Shown one piece after another: positions 36,171 to 45,275 of a stretch of DNA of 64,000 bases (position 1 is its first letter; every line of letters starts with the position of its first letter). The DNA is from PALSA-607 sp963825425 (GTDB lineage Bacteria > Actinomycetota > Actinomycetes > Acidothermales > Acidothermaceae). The notes under the pieces were generated by a model that saw only the letters and a list, made by a program, of their open reading frames with translations, was not told the origin of the DNA and made no database searches. A program made the translations under genes and the position numbers. The stretch lies in contig CAWGTF010000010.1 in NCBI GenBank assembly GCA_963825425.1, forward strand, positions 930,001 through 994,000, given 5' to 3'.

Positions 36171-36956
36171 GCCCGCCCTCGCCATCCGTGATCGACCGGA
36201 CCGATGCCCCGGCCGAGCGCGAATCCCGCAGCGATCGCCCCGGTGACGTAGTCCTTCGCGAGTTGCACGGCGTCCGGAACCTCGTCGGCCCAGCGCTAAG
36301 AACGACGCGATGGCACTCGCCAACGTGCAGCCGGTGCCGTGCGTGTGGCGGTTCTCTAGTCGGGGCGCGCGGTAGAGGTACTGCGTCGTCCCGTCGAACA
36401 GCAGGTCGACGGCGTCACCCTCGAGATGCCCACCCTTGACCAGCACCCACTGCGGCCCGAACGCGTGCACAGCTTCGGCTGCCTCGCGCAGCCCGGCCTC
36501 GTCGCTGACCTTCACACCGGTGAGTTGCGCAACCTCGTAGAGGTTCGGCGTCACCACAGAAGCGACCGGTAACAGTTCGGCTTTGATGGCACCGACCGCG
36601 TCGGGCGCGAGCAGCGAATCACCGTGCTTCGAAACTCCGACGGGATCGACGACCACGGGCACGTCGAGGTCGGCAAGCACCCGAGACACGAGCGAAACCA
36701 GGCCGGACGACGCGAGCATTCCCGTCTTGACCGCGTCGACGCCGATGTCGCCAAGCACCGAATCGAGTTGCGCCTGGACCGCAGAGGGTGGCAGCTCCCA
36801 GTACCCCTGCACGCCGAGGGAGTTCTGTGCGGTCACGGCCGTGATCGCGCTCATGCCGTGGACACCGCACGCCAGCATCGTCTTCAGATCGGCTTGAATG
36901 CCTGCCCCGCCGCCCGAATCGGAGCCCGCGATGGTCAGCACGCGCGGCAGGTTCAT
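36167..36956 (-). CDS. thiD: Hydroxymethylpyrimidine (phosphate) kinase (one frameshift)
   Basis: Phosphorylates hydroxymethylpyrimidine for thiamine synthesis. Seen: VLTIAGSDSGGGAGIQADLK, TAVTAQNSLGVQG, the catalytic loop VVDPVGVSKHGDSLL, TPNLYEVAQLTGV, and NRHTHGTGCTLASAIASFLA with the catalytic Cys/anion hole. Near 36293 the frame shifts; the end EVPDAVQLAKDYVTGAIAA and GIGPVDHGWRGRA stops at TGA 36167, overlapping the GNAT start. About 262 residues. thiL lies 1.1 kb away on the same strand. Confidence 0.93.
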
Positions 36957-36972
36957 GCGTCCATTGTCCCAG

Positions 36973-37905
36973 CTACTCGGCGGGCATCGAGCGAGTGCCC
37001 GACCTGATGACCAGGGCTAGACCGCCGAGCAGCAGTAGCGCCGCCGGCACCTGCTCGAGCCGAACGTGTTGGTGCAAGAAGATCGCCGCAATGAGGGTGG
37101 CGCCGGGCACTTCGAACAGGATCGACAGGCTGACGATCGTCGCGCTCGTCGTCTTGAGCACGCGGTTGAAGACCGAGTGACCGAGCAACTGGGCGCCCGC
37201 AGTCAGCGCCACGATGCGAACCCAGTCAGCACCGCTGTAGCCGTGCAGGCTCTGGCGCCCAATCAGGCAGACCACGAGGAGCAAGACGGCGGTCGTCGAA
37301 TAGCAGAGCGACGTATAGCTCGTGGTCGTGACAGTGCGCCGGACGGCGGCGCCCGCGGTGACGTACCCCGCGGCCAACATGCCGCCAACCAAGGCGAGCA
37401 GGTCGCCAGTGAGTGCCCGCCCGGACACTCGAACGTCGAGCCCGGTCAGGAGCGCGGCCGCGAGCACCGCGATCACGATCCCGATCCAGGCCGACCGGCG
37501 GATCACCGCCCCCCGAGTGCGGGCAAGGAGTGCCGCCCAGACCGGCTGCGAGGCTACGAGCGCGGTCGACGACGCCACCGAGGTGTACCGAAGGCTGGGG
37601 ATCCAGGTGGCGAAGTGCGCCGCCAGCAGCGCACCGGCAGTCACGGTCAGCCGCCATTCGCGCCGCGTGAGGTGCCGCAGCTCCGGCCGGTGCCGAGTTA
37701 AGGCGGCGGACAGCATCGCGACCGCGCCGAGCCCGTTCCGCCAAAATGCGAGCGCGAGCGCCGGGGTGGCCGACGCGACGATCAAGGGGCCGGACGTCGA
37801 CACCGCAGTCACCGCGATCGCGATGAGGGTCAGGTCGCTGCTCGACGGCAACGCCAACTCGTGCGCCGGCCCGGATGTCACCTCGCCCTCGCGCATTCCG
37901 GTCAT
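36973..37905 (-). CDS. EamA/DMT-family transporter
   Basis: Ten-helix drug/metabolite transporter made of two EamA repeats. Segments such as LTLIAIAVTAVSTSGPLIVA, the motif ALAFWRNGLGAVAMLSAAL, YTSVASSTALVASQPVWAAL, and the second-half LFEVPGATLIAAIFLHQHVR are characteristic. 310 residues from ATG 37905; other starts (37938, 37896) are possible. Substrate unknown. It lies 16 bases upstream of thiD on the same strand. Confidence 0.88.
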   Translation of the reverse strand: MTGMREGEVTSGPAHELALPSSSDLTLIAIAVTAVSTSGPLIVASATPALALAFWRNGLGAVAMLSAALTRHRPELRHLTRREWRLTVTAGALLAAHFATWIPSLRYTSVASSTALVASQPVWAALLARTRGAVIRRSAWIGIVIAVLAAALLTGLDVRVSGRALTGDLLALVGGMLAAGYVTAGAAVRRTVTTTSYTSLCYSTTAVLLLVVCLIGRQSLHGYSGADWVRIVALTAGAQLLGHSVFNRVLKTTSATIVSLSILFEVPGATLIAAIFLHQHVRLEQVPAALLLLGGLALVIRSGTRSMPAE

Positions 37906-37968
37906 GATGCCAGGACGGCGACTCGACGTACCGGACACCGGTGCCGGGTCGGGTGCACACTTGGCGCC

Positions 37969-38089
37969 ATGACGACGAGTTCGGGTACGCGGTGACCAGC
38001 GCTCACGCCGCGCCGCGTACGCCCTCGTGTTCGTCGTGTTGGTATTCGTCGTGGTTCCGATCGTCGCGATGCTCGCCGCGTCCGCCTAG
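37969..38089 (+). CDS. Candidate small single-helix membrane protein (one frameshift)
   Basis: From ATG 37969 the frame opens MTTSSGTR, then a one-base shift near 37990 leads to DQRSRRAAYALVFVVLVFVV and VPIVAMLAASA, ending at TAG 38087. The product would be about 40 residues with basic residues before one membrane helix (inside-positive). Its stop overlaps the thiL stop on the other strand in the palindrome CTAG. It is divergent from the EamA gene. Support is composition and layout only. Confidence 0.45.
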
Positions 38090-39037
38090 CGGAAGTGATC
38101 GAAACCGCCTGCGGCGTAAGGCAATCCGTCGACTGTCACGCTGCTCTCGCCAGCGCTGTCAAGGACCGAACCGATGACTTGCCATCCCGCGGGCAGCTCG
38201 ACATCGGGTCGAAAAGTCGCGGCCAGTGCGTGGTCTTCGCCGCCGCGCATGATCCAGGTCAGCGGGTCGACGCTCAGCGCCATCGCCACCTGGCTCAGTG
38301 CATCAGGGATCGCGAACGCGGTCGAATCGATGTCGATGTGCACGCCACTTGCGGCCGCGACGTGGCCCAGGTCGGCAACCAGACCGTCACTGACGTCAAT
38401 CATCGACGTCGCGCCGGCCTTCGCGGCCTCGGGACCTGCTTGATACGGCGGTTGCGGACGCCGGTGCGCGTCGACCACGAGCCGTGGCGAACGAAATCCC
38501 CTGCTCAGGGTCGCCAGGCCGGCCGCCGCCCACCCCAACCGACCCACGAGCGCCACGACATCACCGGATCGCGCGCCGGACCTCGTTACCGGAGAACGGC
38601 CCTGGAGATCACCGAGCGCGGTCACGGCGATCACCAGGACATCGCTGCGCACCACGTCTCCCCCGACCACCCCCGCGCCGACCAGATCGCACTCGTCTCG
38701 CAGTCCGTCGGCGAACCGCTCCGCCCAGAAGGCCGCAAGGTCAGCCGGCGCGGCCAGACCGATCAGCAGCGAGGTCGTCACCGCACCCATCGCGGCGACG
38801 TCGGCCAGGTTCTGCGCAGCCGCCTTCCGACCGATGTCGTAGGGCGTCGACCAGTCGCGGCGAAAGTGCCGCCCGTCGACGAGCAGGTCCGTCGTCGCGA
38901 CCACCCGACCGTCGGGAGCGGTGATGATCGCCGCATCGTCGCCCGGCCCGATGAGGGTGTGCTGCCCGGTCGGCAGGCGTGCCGTGACCCGAGCGATCAG
39001 GCCGAACTCCCCAAGGTCACCGATACTGATCTCTCAC
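38086..39037 (-). CDS. thiL: Thiamine-monophosphate kinase (N-terminus uncertain)
   Basis: Makes thiamine pyrophosphate from the monophosphate. The core is clear: HTLIGPGDDAAIITAPDGRV (ATP/Mg site), VATTDLLVDGRHFRRDW, AAQNLADVAAMGAVTTSLLI, GVVGGDVVRSD and ISMIDVSDGLVADLGHVA-type segments. The N-terminal IGDLGEFGLIARVTARLP lies upstream of the first ATG/GTG of the main frame (38904), and no start codon precedes it in frame. A GTG at 39037 in a neighbouring frame suggests a one-base indel near 39025. About 315 residues. Confidence 0.9.
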
Positions 39038-39165
39038 CTCCGGTCGTCAGTTGCTACGGTGTCACCGACATTGTTGGACATCCTCGTATCGGGTGAGCGA
39101 TGCAACCTCCCGCAGCCCGGTCGACCGTCTGACACACCGACAACGATCTCGAAGGGTTGGGCGCC

Positions 39166-39402
39166 ATGGTGGTGCAGGCCTACATCCTCATCCAGACCGA
39201 GGTCGGCAAGGCAGCCTCGGTTGCTCGTGAAATCTCCGGTATGAAGGGTGTGACGCTCGCCGAGGACGTCACCGGGCCGTACGACGTCATTGTGCGCGCC
39301 GAGGCACGCAACATCGACGAAATGGGCCGCATGGTGGTCGCGCAGGTCCAAAGTGTCGACGGAATCACCCGCACGCTGACCTGCCCGGTGGTCCACCTCT
39401 AG
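39166..39402 (+). CDS. Stand-alone Lrp/AsnC ligand-binding (RAM) domain protein
   Basis: The 78-residue product MVVQAYILIQTEVGKAASVA, EDVTGPYDVIVRAEARNIDE, QSVDGITRTLTCPVVHL is a RAM domain without a DNA-binding part. In actinomycetes such a single-domain protein is conserved near thiL and ddl. It forms oligomers and binds amino acids in the related family; the role here is unknown. The ATG is preceded by AAGGG 9 bases upstream. Frame intact. Confidence 0.92.
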   Translation: MVVQAYILIQTEVGKAASVAREISGMKGVTLAEDVTGPYDVIVRAEARNIDEMGRMVVAQVQSVDGITRTLTCPVVHL

Positions 39403-39415
39403 CCCTGGACGGCGA

Positions 39416-40159
39416 TCAGCTGAGGTTGGCGCGCAACCTCACCTGCTCGAGCGCGTCGGCGTCGTCTTGCGCCGACATGGTGTGACCAACACCGAGAAGG
39501 ACACCGTGCGAGCCCTCCCACGCGCAGAACGGCACCGACTGTCCCTGCGCCAAGATCGTCGCACAGCGCGCAGGTCGTGACACCCGACGTCACGGTTTGC
39601 GGGGTCACCGTAACGCCAGCGACCGCGCTCGCCGGCGCCGATCGCTCCGACCAGCTGATTGAAGTCGGGCGCGTTTGACGATGCGTGCGCCGCGATCACG
39701 ACAAGACCAGCCGCGCTCGCGTCGCTGGCACCGTAGATGCCGACCGCAACGTCATGCAATCGCCGTCATGGCGCAGGCTGTGCTTTTCGCGACGTCAAGG
39801 TCGTGCCCCTGCCCGGCGGGGATCGACATTTTCGGCATCCCGGCGAGCGACGACGGTAGCGGCTACCGGATGCGGCTGGCGCAGTACGTAGAACCCGACC
39901 GCCGTGACGGCGATGACGACGACGGCGATCACGGCATACCAGCGGCGCGGCCCGCGCCCGCTAGTGGCATACGCCGACGTGGCGAACGGCGACGAGAGGT
40001 CCACCGACGAGACGGGGTTGTAGCCACCGGCGCTCGGAAGGCCCCAGCGATCGACGGTCGGCGCACCCACCGGCGTCGCACCGGGTGCGCCGAAGGCACC
40101 AGGCGCACCGGGCGCACCCGGCGTACTGGGCGCCCCAAGAAGTCGAACCCGCTGGACAT
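39416..40159 (-). CDS. Membrane-anchored hypothetical protein (several frameshifts)
   Basis: Starts MSSGFDFLG at ATG 40159. After one indel a Gly/Ala/Pro-rich stretch follows (GAPGAPGAFGAPGATPVGAP), then one membrane helix (WYAVIAVVVIAVTAVGFYVL, near 39890) and an outside domain: DVAVGIYGASDASAAGLVVI, SSNAPDFNQLVGAIGAGE, VTVTPQTVTSGVTTCALC, and at the end LAQGQSVPFCAWEGSHGVLL to TGA 39416. At least three or four indels scatter these over the three frames. The two Cys could form a disulphide. No family recognised. Confidence 0.6.
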
Positions 40160-40250
40160 CGATGCCTCCGTCGAGGGAACCCGAGGGTTGTGTCGGCAGG
40201 TCAGCGGGCCACGTTGAGGTACAAACGATCAGACGTGTCAGCCACCCGGA

Positions 40251-41378
40251 CTAGCGCAGTCCGGTCGGTCGCCGCAACGCGGTCTGGATCAATCGGTCGA
40301 GCAACGCCGGGTAGTCGAGGCCGCTCGCCGCCCAGACCCGCGGGAAGACTGAGGTCGGCGTGAACCCGGGCATGGTGTTGACCTCATTGACGAGCACCCG
40401 CTGAGCCGGCGTGATGAAGAAGTCGACCCTCGCGAGCCCTTCACACGACAACGCCTCGAACGCCATCGCGGCGAGTCGCCGGATCTGCGCCTCGACATCG
40501 GCTGGCAGCTCTGCGGGGACCGCGATGTCGGTATCGAGGTCGAGGTACTTCGCCTCAAAGTCGTAGAACTCGCGGTCGCGTACCGTGATTTCGGCCGCGA
40601 GGCTGACCTCCGGCGGGCCACCATCGATGCCTTCCAGCACGCCGACCTCGATCTCTCGACCCTCGACCATCGCTTCGACGATCACTTTCGGGTCGCTGCG
40701 CCGGGCCAGTTCGATGGCGTCCTTGAGTTCGCCAACGTCGTGCACCTTGCTGATGCCGATGCTCGAGCCGCCGCGAGCGGGCTTCACGAATACCGGAAAG
40801 CCCAAGCTGATAACCGATTCGCGCACCGCCGACGGATCGTCGTCCCACTCACGCGGCCGCACGACTACGTGCGGGATGTCAGGCAGCCCGCCGCCGTGCA
40901 GCACCAGCTTCATGTAGTGCTTGTCCATCGCGACCGCTGACGACAGCACGCCAGCGCCGACGTACGGAATCCCGGCAAGCTCAAGCAGACCTTGAATGGT
41001 GCCGTCCTCGCCGTAGGGGCCGTGCAGCAGCGGGAGCACGACATCGACGTCGGCGAGAACGCGCGGAACCGCGCCGGGTTCGGAGACGACGAGCTCGGGC
41101 GCGGTCGGGTCGGCGGCGAGCACGACGGACGCGTCGGACGAGCCAACCTCAGGCAAATGGTCGCCGTGGATCTGGAATGCAGCCGGATCAGCGGATGCCA
41201 GCACCCAGCGACCTTCGCGAGTAATACCGATCGGCACCACGTCGTAACGCTGCGGGTCGAGCGCGGCCAGCACGCTGCCTGCGGTTATGCAGGAGATGGA
41301 GTGCTCGGTGCTGCGGCCGCCGAACAGAACGGCAACCCGCAACTTGTGGTCGTTGCGCTGGCCCGGCTCCGTCTCCAC
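40251..41378 (-). CDS. ddl: D-alanine-D-alanine ligase
   Basis: ATP-grasp enzyme that makes the D-Ala-D-Ala end of peptidoglycan precursors. It shows VAVLFGGRSTEHSISCITAG, HGPYGEDGTIQGLLELAGIP, KPARGGSSIGISKVHDVGEL, EVGVLEG, and ARVDFFITPAQRVLVNEVNT followed by MPGFTPTSVFP. The frame is intact over 375 residues. The YGED loop points to D-Ala (vancomycin-sensitive type). Just downstream of gpsA on the same strand. Confidence 0.96.
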   Translation of the reverse strand: METEPGQRNDHKLRVAVLFGGRSTEHSISCITAGSVLAALDPQRYDVVPIGITREGRWVLASADPAAFQIHGDHLPEVGSSDASVVLAADPTAPELVVSEPGAVPRVLADVDVVLPLLHGPYGEDGTIQGLLELAGIPYVGAGVLSSAVAMDKHYMKLVLHGGGLPDIPHVVVRPREWDDDPSAVRESVISLGFPVFVKPARGGSSIGISKVHDVGELKDAIELARRSDPKVIVEAMVEGREIEVGVLEGIDGGPPEVSLAAEITVRDREFYDFEAKYLDLDTDIAVPAELPADVEAQIRRLAAMAFEALSCEGLARVDFFITPAQRVLVNEVNTMPGFTPTSVFPRVWAASGLDYPALLDRLIQTALRRPTGLR

Positions 41379-41388
41379 GACGCCGACC

Positions 41389-42396
41389 CTACTGCGTGTG
41401 CCGCTCTGCCTTCGCGGTCCGACCCATCAGCATGGCGACCCCATCGCCTGGCTGCATCTGCTCGTACAGGACCGACACGACGACATCGATGATCGGTACC
41501 TCGATGTCGTGCTTGTGGGCCAGCTCGAGGATCGACTTGGACGACATGACCCCCTCGGCCGTCGTCGTGGTCGCCGCAAGCGCGTCCTCGACACTCATGC
41601 CGCGACCCAGGTGCTCACCGACGCTGCGGTTGCGTGACAGCGGGCTCGAACACGTTGCGACCAGGTCGCCCAAGCCGGCCAGGCCGGAAAACGTGTGCGG
41701 GTCAGCACCCAGAGCCACCCCGAGACGTGCCGTTTCAGCGAGGCCGCGGGTGATCAGCGACGCTTTCGAGTTGTCGCCGAAGCCCATCCCGTCGGCGATC
41801 CCCACGGCGAGCGCGATCACGTTCTTCACCGCCCCAGCCAGCTCGCAGCCCACGACATCTGTGTTGGTGTACGGCCTGAAGTAACCGGTCTGGCAGGCCA
41901 TTTGCAGACGCTCCGCGTTTTCGGCGTCCGTGCATGCAACGACCGCGGCCCCCGGCTGCCGCTCGGCAATCTCTCGGGCGAGGTTCGGACCAGTGACGAC
42001 GGCAACCCGTTGCGCTGGGACGTCGGCAACCTCGCTGATGACCTCACTCATCCGCTTCGTAGTGCCAAGCTCGACACCCTTGATCAGGCTGACCAGCAGG
42101 GCATCGGCCGGGAACAACGGCGCCCAGACTGCGAGGTTCGCCCGTAGCGTCTGGGCTGGGATCGCGAGCACGACGAGGTCGGCGCCGGCGAGTGCCTCGG
42201 CAGGATCGAGCGTGGCTCGGACGTCGTCCGGGAGCTCAATACCCTCGTGGTACCAGGGATTGTGGTGCTGGCTGTTGATCGACTCGACGATTTCGGGACG
42301 CCGACCGCAGAGCACCGTCTGCGTGCCGGCGTCGGACAACACCATGCCGAAGGCGGTGCCCCACGAGCCGGTACCGAAGATCGCGGCTTTGGTCAC
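41389..42396 (-). CDS. gpsA: Glycerol-3-phosphate dehydrogenase [NAD(P)+]
   Basis: Provides glycerol-3-phosphate for phospholipids. Rossmann motif AAIFGTGSWGTAFGMVLSDA, LIKGVELGTTKRMSEV, TGPNLAREIAERQPGAAVVA, the catalytic Lys in GCELAGAVKNVIALAVGIAD, and the substrate loop GLAGLGDLVATCSSPLSRNR. 335 residues, intact. Its ATG overlaps the plsC stop by four bases, so the acyltransferase that uses its product is translated just before it. Confidence 0.97.
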   Translation of the reverse strand: MTKAAIFGTGSWGTAFGMVLSDAGTQTVLCGRRPEIVESINSQHHNPWYHEGIELPDDVRATLDPAEALAGADLVVLAIPAQTLRANLAVWAPLFPADALLVSLIKGVELGTTKRMSEVISEVADVPAQRVAVVTGPNLAREIAERQPGAAVVACTDAENAERLQMACQTGYFRPYTNTDVVGCELAGAVKNVIALAVGIADGMGFGDNSKASLITRGLAETARLGVALGADPHTFSGLAGLGDLVATCSSPLSRNRSVGEHLGRGMSVEDALAATTTTAEGVMSSKSILELAHKHDIEVPIIDVVVSVLYEQMQPGDGVAMLMGRTAKAERHTQ

Positions 42397-43109
42397 GCAG
42401 CACTCACCGGCTTGGCCTCGAAGAAGGTCGCGGGCGGCTGCTCACCGCGAATGTCGGCGAGCAGCTCGGTCACTCGGGTCATCAGCAGATCGGTGATCTC
42501 GCGCAGTACGTCGGGGGTAGGTTCGCATCCCTTGAATCGGGAGAGATCGAGTGGCTCGCCGGCGAGCGCGTCGACCCGCTTGCGTGGGAACGGGTGCGGG
42601 CGCTTCGAGCCATAGCGCAGGATCGCCTGCGTCCCCCAGTGCGCCATCGGAATGACCGGCACGTCGAGGTCGAGCACGAGACGAGCTACCCCCGTCTTGG
42701 CCAGCATCGGCCAGCCGTTCGGGTCGCGGGTGCAGGTGCCTTCCGGGTAGATGATCACGCACTCCCCCGCGACCAACGCGGCCTCGGCATCACGCAGCGA
42801 ATTCGCCGCATCGCGGGTCCGGCGGTAGACCGGGATCTGACCCGCCTTCCGCAGCAGCATGCCGATAACGGGCGCCTTGAACAACTCCGACTTGGCAAGG
42901 AAACTCGGCGTCCGGCGGACGCCGTCGTAGATCGCGTGAGACAGCGTGACCGGGTCGAGAATCGTCACGTGGTTGGCGACAATCAGCACCCCGCCGTCGC
43001 GCGGGATGTTCTCCAAACCGCGCCAGTTCGGCTTCGTCGACATCCACAAGAAGGGCTTCGCGATCGCCGCGCACACGCGAAACCACCGAAGGTGCTTGCC
43101 TGATCGCAC
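42393..43109 (-). CDS. plsC: 1-acyl-sn-glycerol-3-phosphate acyltransferase
   Basis: Acylates lysophosphatidate at the membrane. The catalytic HxxxxD is in LIVANHVTILDPVTLSHAIY (about residue 46). It also has FLAKSELFKAPVIGMLLRKA, GQIPVYRR, and the substrate motif YPEGTCTRDPNGWPMLAKTG. 238 residues, intact. It leads the plsC-gpsA-ddl operon and is divergent from cofC. Confidence 0.93.
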   Translation of the reverse strand: MRSGKHLRWFRVCAAIAKPFLWMSTKPNWRGLENIPRDGGVLIVANHVTILDPVTLSHAIYDGVRRTPSFLAKSELFKAPVIGMLLRKAGQIPVYRRTRDAANSLRDAEAALVAGECVIIYPEGTCTRDPNGWPMLAKTGVARLVLDLDVPVIPMAHWGTQAILRYGSKRPHPFPRKRVDALAGEPLDLSRFKGCEPTPDVLREITDLLMTRVTELLADIRGEQPPATFFEAKPVSAA

Positions 43110-43220
43110 CCGCTGCTCTCCTGTCGTCGACCCTTGACACCGGCCGACGGTGTCGCCCCATCAGTGTCCCGTGCGGGCCTCGGCAGTGTCGAGTCGGACC
43201 GGCAGGTAGCGTCCGCACCG

Positions 43221-43886
43221 ATGAACACCTCCAGCCCGAAGACGCCGAGCCCGGACGACGTGGGCTGGGTCGTCGTTGTACCGGCCAAGCCACTGGCTAC
43301 GGCGAAATCAAGACTGGCGGACGCCGCGGGCAACCGCCGTCCCGACCTGGCCCTGGCGATGCTGCTCGACACGGTCGAGGCAACGTTGCGCGCCAACCAC
43401 GTCGTGGCGGTTCTGGTGGTCACCGACGACGACCTGATTGCGGCAGCGGCGGCCGACCTCGGCGCAATCGTCGTTGCCGACCTGCCCGGCGAGGGGCTCA
43501 ACAGCGCCTTCCGATACGGCATCGAGGTGGCTACCACCCGATACCCCGGCACCGGCGTGGCGTTGCTCGCGGGCGACCTACCGGCTTTGCGGTCGCGCGG
43601 AGCTCGAGGTCGCCCTCGCTGTCGCCGCGTCGTCGGCCGGCGTGGTCTGCGTCGCCGATCGCGAGCAGGTCGGCACCACAATGCTCGCGTCGCGTTCGCC
43701 AGCCCAGTTGCGCCCTGCGTTCGGAGCGGAATCGTTCGCACGACATCTCGCCCTCGATGCGATCGCGCATCGAGTGACGAATTCGGAGGGCTCAGGTGCG
43801 ATGTCGACGACGAGGCCGGACTGCGTGCCGCGGTCAGGCTAGGTGTGGGAACCAGAACAGCCGCGACCGTCTCCGGCCCAAAGTGA
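43221..43886 (+). CDS. cofC: 2-phospho-L-lactate guanylyltransferase CofC (two frameshifts)
   Basis: Adds GMP (or activates phosphoenolpyruvate) in coenzyme F420 synthesis. The opening VGWVVVVPAKPLATAKSRLA is the nucleotide-binding motif, followed by VLVVTDDDLIAAAAADLGAI, GLNSAFRYGIE and the metal-binding VALLAGDLPALR. Frames shift near 43600 and 43795; segments VALAVAASSAGVVCVADREQ and FGAESFARHLA, then DVDDEAGLRAAVRLGVGTRT complete the fold. ATG 43221 gives about 220 residues. It implies F420-dependent chemistry in this organism. Confidence 0.88.
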   Translation: MNTSSPKTPSPDDVGWVVVVPAKPLATAKSRLADAAGNRRPDLALAMLLDTVEATLRANHVVAVLVVTDDDLIAAAAADLGAIVVADLPGEGLNSAFRYGIEVATTRYPGTGVALLAGDLPALRSRGARGRPRCRRVVGRRGLRRRSRAGRHHNARVAFASPVAPCVRSGIVRTTSRPRCDRASSDEFGGLRCDVDDEAGLRAAVRLGVGTRTAATVSGPK

Positions 43887-43887
43887 A

Positions 43888-43932
43888 ATCGTGTGCGTTT
43901 ACTGCCCTTGGAGGGCGGTAAACGCACACGAT
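43888..43932. terminator. Long hairpin between convergent cofC and hup
   Basis: A 45-base inverted repeat: 21-base arms at 43888-43908 and 43912-43932 around the loop TGG, with one T-G mismatch. It starts two bases after the cofC stop and ends 15 bases from the hup stop. The position between two converging genes suggests a bidirectional terminator, although no T run follows. Confidence 0.7.
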
Positions 43933-43947
43933 CTCGATGAAGCCTTC

Positions 43948-44484
43948 TTAGGCCTTCTTCGCGGGGGCCTTCTTCGCCGGTGCAGCCTTCTTCACTGCTG
44001 CCTTCGCTGGTGCGGCCTTCTTGGCCGGTGCGGCCTTCTTCACCGCTGCCTTCGCTGGTGCGGCCTTCTTGGCCGGTGCGGCCTTCTTCACCGCAGCCTT
44101 CGCCGGTGCAGCCTTCTTCACCGCAGCCTTCGCCGGTGCGGCCTTCTTGACGGCGGTCTTCACCGCAGCCTTGACCGGCGCGGCCTTCGCCGGCGCAGCC
44201 AACTTCACCGCGCCGCTAACGACACCCTTGAGGTGGGTGCCCGGCCGGAACTTCGGTACCGAGGTCTTCTTGACCTTGACCCGCGCACCAGTGGCCGGGT
44301 TGCGGGCAAGACGCGCCGCCCGCTCGACCTTCTCGAAGATGCCGAAGCCGGTAATGGCGACCTTCTCGCCCTTCGCCACGGTTCTGGTGATGGTGTCGAT
44401 GACGGCCTCAACCGCCTCGGTTGCTGCTTTCTTGTTATCTCCCAGGCGAGTGGAGATGGAGTCGATCAGCTCCGCCTTGTTCAC
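43948..44484 (-). CDS. hup: HU-family DNA-binding protein with Lys/Ala-rich tail
   Basis: Nucleoid protein. The HU core (residues 1-90) reads NKAELIDSISTRLGDNKKAA, KVAITGFGIFEKVERAARLA and RNPATGARVKVKKTSVPKFR. The second half repeats PAKAAVKKA/PAKKA units, as in mycobacterial HupB and streptomycete HupS, and binds DNA or RNA loosely. GTG 44484 has GGAGGA 4-5 bases upstream. 178 residues, frame intact despite the repeats. Confidence 0.95.
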   Translation of the reverse strand: MNKAELIDSISTRLGDNKKAATEAVEAVIDTITRTVAKGEKVAITGFGIFEKVERAARLARNPATGARVKVKKTSVPKFRPGTHLKGVVSGAVKLAAPAKAAPVKAAVKTAVKKAAPAKAAVKKAAPAKAAVKKAAPAKKAAPAKAAVKKAAPAKKAAPAKAAVKKAAPAKKAPAKKA

Positions 44485-44627
44485 GTGCTCCTCCGAATGA
44501 TGTTGTCGAGTGCACACCCGACTCGGGGTGAACCTAGGCCCCGCGCGCGCTCAAAACAACGACCGCGAAGAAGAATTTCCTTGTGTCGCGGAAAATCTGG
44601 GCTAAAACCCGGCCCACGACCCACGCG

Positions 44628-45230
44628 TCACACTGCTGACGGCACCGTTCGCGGCTTCCATGCGGGCCGATGCGACTCGAATTCGTCGACATCGTCGACA
44701 TGACGCAGCGTGAGCCCGATGTCATCGAAGCCCTCCATGAGCCGCCACCGCGTGTAGTCGTCGATCTCGAAAGGCAAGACGACAGCTGCGTAGCGAACCT
44801 CGTCGGGCGACGAGATCGACCGTGATCTGCGTCTGCGGGATCGGCCTCGATCGCCGTCCACAGCGCTTCAACGTCGGCTTCGTTGATCAATACGGTCAGC
44901 AGGCCGCCCTTCAACGAGTTTCCCCTGAAGATGTCCGCGAACCTGGGTGAGATGACGGCCTTGAAGCCGTAGTTCTGCAACGCCCACACCGCATGCTCGC
45001 GCGACGATCCGGTCCCGAAGTCGGGGCCCGCGACCAGGACGTCGGCGCCCGCGTACTGCGGTTGATTCAGTACGAAGTCGGGGTCGGCCCGCCATGCCGC
45101 GAACAGGCCGTCCTCGAATCCGGTGCGGGTGACCCGCTTCAGGTACACGGCCGGGATGATCTGGTCGGTGTCGACGTTGGTGCGACGCAAGCGGCAGCCC
45201 GCGACCCGTGTGCGTCGTGAACTTCTCCAT
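44628..45230 (-). CDS. leuD: 3-isopropylmalate dehydratase small subunit (two frameshifts)
   Basis: Small (swivel) subunit of isopropylmalate isomerase in leucine synthesis. It starts MEKFTTHTG at ATG 45230; after a shift near 45200 comes RLRRTNVDTDQIIPAVYLKR, then VAGPDFGTGSSREHAVWALQ and SLKGGLLTVLINEADVEALW. Shifts near 44820 lead to VRYAAVVLPFEIDDYTRWRL and EGFDDIGLTLRHVDDV. About 200 residues. It follows leuC by 45 bases. Confidence 0.94.
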
Positions 45231-45275
45231 CTGGAATCTCCCGGGACTAGATGCGTCGGTACGCAGGGCGAGGGG

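Noticed and set aside
37941..38177. 78-codon plus-strand frame
   Set aside because: Ser/Arg-rich reading of the region; the neighbouring frame gives a clean membrane helix and a stop at thiL, which is more protein-like.
44021..44500. Ala/Phe-rich plus-strand frame resembling a membrane protein
   Set aside because: It is the complement of the Lys/Ala repeat of HU.
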